Source: a virus. From it: a stretch of DNA of 55,141 nt. Both the position numbers and the translations under genes were made by a program. The notes under the pieces were generated by a model. The model was not told the origin of the DNA. It did not search any database and worked only from the letters and a program-made list of their open reading frames with translations. This document shows positions 48,825-55,141 of this stretch, one piece after another. The stretch lies in the IMG/VR virus record IMGVR_UViG_3300021092_000054, positions 1 through 55,141 of that record, one strand, 5' to 3'. Within the stretch, counting starts at the first letter, position 1; every line of letters starts with the position of its first letter.

Positions 48825-51800
48825 AGAAACATTATGGTCATTCGCTATTAGTGAAGTTGAAAAGATATTACACATATCGGATGTTCATATTCGCAATCTA
48901 AAAAGACATGACGAATATCGTAGTGTATTCAAAAAACTTTATGATGTTTGTAGAAGTAAAGTTGCTGAAAACAAAAATACTATCATATATCTTGCCGGTG
49001 ATATTGTTCATGCAAAAACAGATATGACTCCGGAACTTGTGGAAATGGTTACAGAATTTCTTGATACTATTTCAAGAATTGCACCAACAATTTTGATTGC
49101 TGGTAATCACGATTGTAACTTAAATAACATGAGTAGAATGGATGCACTTTCACCAATTGTATCACTATTGACAGATGAAAAAAATCAATTATTTTATTTG
49201 AAACAGAGTGGTATTTACTATTTACAAAATGTTGATTTTGTTCTTAACTCGGTTTATGAAAATCCAAAAGATTTTATTTTGGCAAAAGATGTGGTTGGAA
49301 ACAGAACAAAAATAGTATTGTATCATGGACCCGTTGATAGAGCAGCAACCGATACCGGTGTTCTTATGAAACATAATGATGTAAAGATTGAAATGTTTGA
49401 TGGATTTGATTATGGAATGTTTGGCGATATTCATAAGTTTCAATATCTTGACGTTGATGGGAAGTTTGCTTATGCAGGTTCACTCATACAACAAAATTAT
49501 GGTGAAGGTTTAGTTCATGGTATTATTGAATGGGATATTAAGAATAAGAAATCAAAGTTTATTGAAATTGAAAACGATTGGTCATATCACACTATTGATG
49601 TTGAAAACGGTAAAATTAAAAAGTTGCCAACAAAATGGACAAAGTATAATTCAATTAGATTGCGTATAACCAACACACCCCATTCCGAAGTCAGTCAAAT
49701 AATGACTGAATTAAAGTCATTGACAAATGTTATAGATATTAGAACACAACATCTTGTTGGTTCAAGTAATGGCAATGTTCAAACAAAAGTAAATCCAATT
49801 GGTAAAATTCGTGATGTTGAATATCAGAACAAATTGATTACTAATTATGTAAATGACAAGTTTACGGTAACGGATGATATACTTGAAAAGATTAGGGGTA
49901 TCAACAGAAATGTAAATACCAAATTATCAGAAAGTGATGTTGTTCGTAATCTTATATGGAAACCAATTTCATTTGAATTTGAAAATATGTTTTCATATGG
50001 AAAGGGTAACAGAATACAATTAGATGGGATGAATGGAATATACGGATTGTTTGCTCCAAATGCAAGTGGTAAGTCTTCCATTCTTGATGCAATTATGTTC
50101 TGTCTATTTGATAAATGCTCGAGAACATTCAAAGCAGCACAAGTTCTCAATAATAAAAAAGATAACTTTCAATGTAAACTACATTTTATGATTGGTGAGA
50201 AAAACTTTTACATAAAGAGAGTTGCCACGAAAGAAAAGAAAGGAAATGTAAAAGTTAATGTAGATTTTTGGTATGAAGAAAACGGTGACTTGGTATCACT
50301 CAACGGCGAAGACCGTGATGGGACTAATTACGCCATACGGAAGTATATTGGAAATTACGATGATTTTGTCCTAACGGCAATGTCATTGCAGGGTAATAAT
50401 ACAAACTTCGTAGATAAAGCACAAAAGGATAGAAAAGATTTGTTGGCACAATTCTTTGACTTAAATTTATTCGAGGAATTAAACATTATTGCTACGGATG
50501 AAGTCAAGGGATTGCAGGCATTGGTCAAGGAATTTAAGAAACAAGACCATTCAACAAAATTAGCAGATGCCATCGGTATTCATAAAGCAAATACAATACT
50601 TTTGGAAGAAACAACTGACCAGAAGGGTTATATTGAGAAAAAAATAGAAAAATTAACCGTTTCAATTTCAGAATTGAATAAAAAACTAATTCCAATTGCA
50701 GACAATTTTTCTTCAAAATCTGTCCAATCATTATTGGATAAGAGATATTTATTAGATAGAAAGAGTAATGATTTAATAAATGAAATAAAGTCATTAGAAG
50801 ATGAATTAGATGATGCTAAGACATCACACTCGAAGTATCTTGGTTTATCGAAAGAGTTTGATAAAGAAACTCTGATGGTAAGAAAAGAAAGAATTGACAT
50901 TGTTCGTAACAGAATAACTGAACTTGAAGCTGATTTGCGTAGTGTAAAGTTAAAAGTTCAACATTGTCAAGATAAAATTGATAATTTGAAAGATCATGAG
51001 TATGATCCAAACTGTGAGTTTTGTGTAAATAATGTATTTGTTAAGGATGCAGAAAGAGCAAAATCACAGATTTGGGGATTTGAACAAGACAGAGATGAAT
51101 TGAATTTTGAATTGCGTAATTTGAACGAGGAATTTACAAAAAATTCATTTGTTTATTCTGAATTAGAAAAATTACATTCTCTTGAAAATAGTGCTTTCAA
51201 ATATGAGAAGCAGATATATTCGGTAGAAAAACAGATTTTTTCTGCAAAAGAAGAACAGAAAAGAATACATGATGAAATTGGTAACATAGATATTCAGATT
51301 GAAAAGTATAAAGAAAATGAAGATGCCATCAATCAGAATAACAAAATTCAATCAGAAATTGATGAATTGGAAACTGAAAAGAATACTCTATTAAAAGTTG
51401 AATTGAAAAAAATTGATGAAAGTATTTTAGAGTATAATGGTAATGTAAAGGTTAGTGAAAAGGTAATAGACGAATGTGAAGTATCTATACAAAAGTTGAA
51501 AGACCTTGAAAAAGAATATGAAGCATACGACTATTACCTAAAGGCAGTAAACAGAAACGGTGTTCCGTATGAATTGATAAGTAATGCTTTGCCAAGTATT
51601 CAAGAAGAAACAAATAATATATTGGCAAACGTGGTCGATTTCCAAGTTCTGTTTGATACAGACGGAAAGAGTATCAATACATACATAGTATATGACGATG
51701 ACCGTTTTTGGAATTTGGAACTGTCAAGTGGTATGGAAAAGTTTATTTCATCACTTGCAATCAGAACAGCATTGATACAAGTTTCGTCTTTACCAAGACC

Positions 51801-51996
51801 AAACTTTATTGCAATAGATGAAGGATTGGGTGTTCTTGATCCAACTGTTATGGCAAACTTCTCTCTGTTCATGGAGTATTTGAAAACACAATTTGAATTT
51901 GTAATACTTATATCACACATAGATAGTGTTCGTGATATGGTGGACAATCACATTGAGATTAAAAAAGAAAACGGATTTTCTAAAATAGAGACATAG
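48817..51996 (+). CDS. Fused SbcD-SbcC (gp47-gp46, Mre11-Rad50) recombination nuclease
   Basis: A 1059-residue single chain. Residues 1-300 are the Mre11/gp47 phosphoesterase: HISDVH at 19-24, LAGDIVH at 59-65, AGNHD at 95-99, YHGP near 170, FGDIHK near 203. From about residue 385 it is Rad50/gp46: Walker A GLFAPNASGKSS near 410-421, a long coiled coil broken by the zinc hook CEFC near 733, signature ELSSGMEKF near 968 and Walker B FIAIDEG near 996-1002. In T4 these are two proteins that resect DNA ends for recombination-dependent replication. Fusion fixes a 1:1 ratio. No frameshift or internal stop is seen. Confidence 0.93.
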   Translation: MRKETLWSFAISEVEKILHISDVHIRNLKRHDEYRSVFKKLYDVCRSKVAENKNTIIYLAGDIVHAKTDMTPELVEMVTEFLDTISRIAPTILIAGNHDCNLNNMSRMDALSPIVSLLTDEKNQLFYLKQSGIYYLQNVDFVLNSVYENPKDFILAKDVVGNRTKIVLYHGPVDRAATDTGVLMKHNDVKIEMFDGFDYGMFGDIHKFQYLDVDGKFAYAGSLIQQNYGEGLVHGIIEWDIKNKKSKFIEIENDWSYHTIDVENGKIKKLPTKWTKYNSIRLRITNTPHSEVSQIMTELKSLTNVIDIRTQHLVGSSNGNVQTKVNPIGKIRDVEYQNKLITNYVNDKFTVTDDILEKIRGINRNVNTKLSESDVVRNLIWKPISFEFENMFSYGKGNRIQLDGMNGIYGLFAPNASGKSSILDAIMFCLFDKCSRTFKAAQVLNNKKDNFQCKLHFMIGEKNFYIKRVATKEKKGNVKVNVDFWYEENGDLVSLNGEDRDGTNYAIRKYIGNYDDFVLTAMSLQGNNTNFVDKAQKDRKDLLAQFFDLNLFEELNIIATDEVKGLQALVKEFKKQDHSTKLADAIGIHKANTILLEETTDQKGYIEKKIEKLTVSISELNKKLIPIADNFSSKSVQSLLDKRYLLDRKSNDLINEIKSLEDELDDAKTSHSKYLGLSKEFDKETLMVRKERIDIVRNRITELEADLRSVKLKVQHCQDKIDNLKDHEYDPNCEFCVNNVFVKDAERAKSQIWGFEQDRDELNFELRNLNEEFTKNSFVYSELEKLHSLENSAFKYEKQIYSVEKQIFSAKEEQKRIHDEIGNIDIQIEKYKENEDAINQNNKIQSEIDELETEKNTLLKVELKKIDESILEYNGNVKVSEKVIDECEVSIQKLKDLEKEYEAYDYYLKAVNRNGVPYELISNALPSIQEETNNILANVVDFQVLFDTDGKSINTYIVYDDDRFWNLELSSGMEKFISSLAIRTALIQVSSLPRPNFIAIDEGLGVLDPTVMANFSLFMEYLKTQFEFVILISHIDSVRDMVDNHIEIKKENGFSKIET

Positions 51997-51997
51997 G

Positions 51998-54900
51998 ATG
52001 TTAGAAAAGAAACGGTTACCCAGAAAATACATAGATGTAAAAACTACCTTTACGGATAGTAATAATAAATCACCAAACATTCTTGATTTGAAATTTATAC
52101 CCGATGTATTTACTGCCGGTAAAAATATATTTAAGATAAAGCCAAATAAAAAAGTAGTTTCTTCAAAGTTTCCAATAGACATAGAAATTCTTGATAAGAA
52201 TGGTAATCCAATATACCATGAAGTTTTAGAGTCAAGAGAAAAAACAGATCTAATAAATGTTTCAGTTTATGTTTATGAGACTGTTCCTGCAGGTGAATGC
52301 ACAATAACTATTCTAGCAACTGTAACTGTTGATAGAACGGGAAGACCTTTAACTAAAAGCAATATAAAGAAGTATAATTACAAATACAACCACAAACTTT
52401 CTGTTGATCCAAAAAAACAAAATGAAAGCGAAATAATATATTCAAAAGTTCCAGAAGTTTCTATTAAGGAAAAAACATTTTCTGTAATAGAAGAAATAAA
52501 TACGCCAACAAAATTGGATGTAAAATCTGGATATGCAAACTATGAGTTAAAAGAAGACGGAACACCAAGATTAACTGCTAGAACAGATTTATTCAATTCC
52601 GATTTTGTTAATGGTAAAATAACATTTGGATCTCTTGCAACAGGATATAGACCAACCGTTCAAACTTCATCATTTCAATATACATCAAGCGTTGATAAGG
52701 TAGTTGGACCAAGACAATTAAACTTAAAAGATGCAGTTTACATAACTGGATCAGATGGGATTTATAGAAAATTAAGTTCTGTTTCAAATCAACCGTATCA
52801 AATAGAGTATTACAAAAGTCCAACTATTAGAAATATAACACAAAATGTAAAGACATATGCACAGATTGATATTTCTGGATTGGATCCTGAAGTTGGTAAT
52901 TCATCTAGAATAAAAGTTTTTGCTAGAAGTGCCGTAAAACCAAATCAATCATATGAGTTAATATATGATGAAAGAGTATTACAAAATAATAGATTGGTAG
53001 ATACTTCATCAAAATTTATAGATCATCCAATCGGTATATTTGCAAAAAATGTTACAGTAAAATCTGCTGGAACACAAGTAACATACCAATTAAATTCATC
53101 TGCAAGTTATTGGAAAGCGGTATCTGTAAACGGTGCTCCATCTGCAAATATAACAACTGGATCAGTTGCTAATGATGAAACCTTTGTTGGAATATCAACT
53201 GTTGTTGCATCACCTTTAACTGGAATACAAGAAATTTTTGTTGAACAAACTTCAAGTGCCGCTACTGAATTTTATGATGATTCTGTTTACAACTTAAAAT
53301 TCGATTATACCATAAGACCTAGTAAATCAGATTCCAGAACTCCAAAATTTAGAGTATATGTAACAGGAAGTGCTTTTGCAAATAATTCTGAATACGGTAG
53401 ATTGGTTGCAGATATTCCAATTGGTAGAATATTTGATAATAAAGTAAATAAAGATTACACCGTAAAACTACCTGTTGTAAAAAATGGAACTGGTATAGTT
53501 CGTTTTCTTGTAAATGATGGCATAAGATTATCGAATATAAGAATACAAGAGGATGTTGATTTTGGTTTTACTCCAAATAGAACAACCATATATGCACCAT
53601 TGAAACAGGATCATAGAAATGAATATCTTGATTTTAAGATACAATTTTTTAATGATAGTCTAAAAGAATCAAATGTTTCTGCATCATTTACTAATGCATT
53701 TTTTGTTGGTGGAAATAGTTACATATACGGTGGAACTAATATAATAACTGGATCTACATTTATTTCTCCATATACTTCAAGTGGTGTTCAATTGTATGCA
53801 AACATACAAGCCGGAACATCAGGATCAGCAATTCAGTCTTATGGTTATAGTGGGGTAAACAATGCAATTCAAAATCCTTCAACTCCTTCTCATTTTGGAT
53901 GGGGATTAACTCAAGGCAATCCTCATAGTCAAAGTGTAAATACCTTCTCCGAAACAAATATAAATATGATAAATGAATGTGGATCTATTTTTGATTTTAG
54001 AGCAACACCTTCAAATTTTATATTTACAATGATTGGTAGTTCTTCATTTCTTGTAGGTAGTAGTGGATCATACAATCCAACATTTGGCACTGCAGGTGCG
54101 GCTGGAACATCTGGATGTGATCCAATATGTGATGAATCATACATAAAGTGGGATGGGTGTGAAGTAACAATATACAATGCAAATGTAATATCAAGTTCTT
54201 TTGTAGGAACATCCGGTATTGGTGGAACTGGAACATCAGGAACTTCTGGCACCGATGGATTAAATGGGACATCCGGAACATCTGGAACTTCAGGAAATAA
54301 TGGTTCATCCGGAACATCTGGATTAGATGGGACATTTTTTGGTTCATCTGGTTCATCTGGAACCTCAGGTTCATCAGGAAGTTCTGGCACATCAGGTTCA
54401 TCAGGAACTTCTGGCACATCAGGTTCAACAGGAACATCTGGATTAGATGGGACATTTTTTGGTTCATCCGGAACATCAGGAACTTCTGGCACATCAGGTT
54501 CATCAGGAACATCAGGAAGTTCTGGTTCATCTGGTTCAAGTGGAACTTCTGGCACATCAGGTTCAACAGGAACATCTGGATTAGATGGGACATTTTTTGG
54601 TTCATCTGGTTCATCTGGAACCTCAGGTTCATCAGGAAGTTCTGGTTCATCTGGTTCAAGTGGAACTTCTGGCACATCAGGTTCATCAGGAACTTCTGGA
54701 TTAGATGGGACATTTTTTGGTTCATCCGGAACATCAGGAACTTCTGGATTAGATGGGACATTTTTTGGTTCATCCGGAACATCTGGTTCATCCGGAACAT
54801 CTGGTTCATCCGGAACATCTGGTTCATCCGGAACATCTGGTTCATCCGGAACATCTGGTTCATCAGGTTCATTCGGAAGTTCTGGCACATCAGGTTCATC

Positions 54901-55141
54901 CGGAAGTTCTGGCACATCAGGTTCATCAGGAAGTTCTGGCATATCAGGTTCAAGTGGAACTTCTGGTTCATCAGGTTCATCAGGAAGTTCTGGCACATCA
55001 GGAAGTTCTGGCACATCAGGAAGTTCTGGCACATCAGGTTCATCAGGAACTTCTGGTTCAAGTGGAACATCTGGTTCATCAGGTTCATCAGGAACTTCTG
55101 GTTCAAGTGGAACATCAGGTTCATCAGGAACTTCTGGTTCA
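51998..55141 (+). CDS. Large fibre-like protein with collagen-like repeats, 3' end outside window
   Basis: The frame starts at ATG 51998, one base after the previous stop, and stays open to the last base: 1048 codons, no stop. The N-terminal 100 residues are basic (MLEKKRLPRKYIDVKTT) and beta-rich. Residues 100-600 are strands with repeated Ser/Thr/Asn and phrases such as VFARSAVKPNQSYELIYDE, typical of virion surface proteins. From about residue 745 on, the chain is Gly-Thr-Ser and Gly-Ser-Ser triplets with a recurring GLDGTFFGSS block, a collagen-like rod. It is most likely a long tail fibre or head fibre. It could recombine with the GTSG linkers of the hub and M15 genes. Confidence 0.75.
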   Translation, partial: MLEKKRLPRKYIDVKTTFTDSNNKSPNILDLKFIPDVFTAGKNIFKIKPNKKVVSSKFPIDIEILDKNGNPIYHEVLESREKTDLINVSVYVYETVPAGECTITILATVTVDRTGRPLTKSNIKKYNYKYNHKLSVDPKKQNESEIIYSKVPEVSIKEKTFSVIEEINTPTKLDVKSGYANYELKEDGTPRLTARTDLFNSDFVNGKITFGSLATGYRPTVQTSSFQYTSSVDKVVGPRQLNLKDAVYITGSDGIYRKLSSVSNQPYQIEYYKSPTIRNITQNVKTYAQIDISGLDPEVGNSSRIKVFARSAVKPNQSYELIYDERVLQNNRLVDTSSKFIDHPIGIFAKNVTVKSAGTQVTYQLNSSASYWKAVSVNGAPSANITTGSVANDETFVGISTVVASPLTGIQEIFVEQTSSAATEFYDDSVYNLKFDYTIRPSKSDSRTPKFRVYVTGSAFANNSEYGRLVADIPIGRIFDNKVNKDYTVKLPVVKNGTGIVRFLVNDGIRLSNIRIQEDVDFGFTPNRTTIYAPLKQDHRNEYLDFKIQFFNDSLKESNVSASFTNAFFVGGNSYIYGGTNIITGSTFISPYTSSGVQLYANIQAGTSGSAIQSYGYSGVNNAIQNPSTPSHFGWGLTQGNPHSQSVNTFSETNINMINECGSIFDFRATPSNFIFTMIGSSSFLVGSSGSYNPTFGTAGAAGTSGCDPICDESYIKWDGCEVTIYNANVISSSFVGTSGIGGTGTSGTSGTDGLNGTSGTSGTSGNNGSSGTSGLDGTFFGSSGSSGTSGSSGSSGTSGSSGTSGTSGSTGTSGLDGTFFGSSGTSGTSGTSGSSGTSGSSGSSGSSGTSGTSGSTGTSGLDGTFFGSSGSSGTSGSSGSSGSSGSSGTSGTSGSSGTSGLDGTFFGSSGTSGTSGLDGTFFGSSGTSGSSGTSGSSGTSGSSGTSGSSGTSGSSGSFGSSGTSGSSGSSGTSGSSGSSGISGSSGTSGSSGSSGSSGTSGSSGTSGSSGTSGSSGTSGSSGTSGSSGSSGTSGSSGTSGSSGTSGS
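54230..55141 (+). repeat. GTSG/GSSG-coding tandem repeat array
   Basis: More than 900 bases of imperfect nine-base units, each coding Gly-x-x, running to the window edge. A longer unit with GGATTAGATGGGACATTTT recurs at 54320, 54440, 54579, 54699 and 54747, so spacing is 120, 139, 120 and 48 bases. The antisense strand is also open for over 1 kb, an effect of the repeat. Confidence 0.9.

Noticed and set aside
53929-55124. Two long antisense frames coding Pro-Glu-Leu-Pro-Asp or Asn-Gln-Met-Phe repeats
   Set aside because: They are the reverse reading of the Gly-Thr-Ser repeats of the plus-strand fibre gene. The repeat keeps stops out of several frames; no ribosome site or promoter is seen for them.

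Overview
The window looks like part of a large, AT-rich, tailed-phage genome with a contractile (T4-like, myovirus-type) tail. Recognisable T4-type parts are a gp25-like and a gp6/baseplate-J-like wedge protein, a gp5-like hub protein, a gp55-like late sigma factor and a fused gp47-gp46 (SbcD-SbcC/Mre11-Rad50) recombination protein. The host is probably a Bacteroidetes bacterium. Several intergenic regions carry the promoter type of that phylum (TTG or TTTG, 19-20 bases, then TAnnTTTG). One small protein resembles DUF4494, a family known mainly from Bacteroidetes, and another carries a FISUMP domain. This host assignment is inference from sequence features, not from a database match.

Region 1 (about 1-1660, plus strand) holds the end of a membrane protein gene and two small genes sharing the N-terminus MIKLK; the second may be an ADP-ribosyltransferase-like protein. 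Region 2 (1640-9061, minus strand) is a block of small accessory genes and two tRNAs around a three-gene core: a MoxR-type AAA+ ATPase, a protein combining an HExxH motif with a von Willebrand A (VWA) domain, and a small HExxH metalloprotease. Several genes here have their own host-type promoters. Divergent promoters at 9071-9136 separate this block from the rest.

Region 3 (9188-18825, plus strand) holds a phosphodiester-glycosidase-like secreted protein, a lytic transglycosylase, flavin-dependent thymidylate synthase ThyX, a FISUMP-domain protein, a lipoprotein, a glycosyltransferase-like protein, a UvsE-type UV endonuclease, a membrane/coiled-coil protein, a ClpP-like protease and the late sigma factor.

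Region 4 (18841-46872) is the baseplate and tail-fibre module: a gp5-like hub, a partner protein with matching leucine-rich repeats, a GH19-type lysozyme, an M15-type peptidase fusion, gp25, gp6, large wedge proteins and a five-copy family of paralogous appendage domains. Region 5 (46874-51996) interrupts the structural genes with DNA-processing genes: an endonuclease-I-like protein, a TOPRIM primase and the Mre11-Rad50 fusion. Region 6 (51998 to the right edge) is a large fibre-like protein, cut by the window end, whose C-terminal part is Gly-Thr/Ser-Ser collagen-like repeat.

The parts fit a lytic cycle. Host-type promoters serve accessory and DNA-metabolism genes. A phage sigma factor probably serves late genes, where TATTTAT[A/T] recurs about 20-40 bases before starts. 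The baseplate carries several cell-wall hydrolases and many surface-binding modules.
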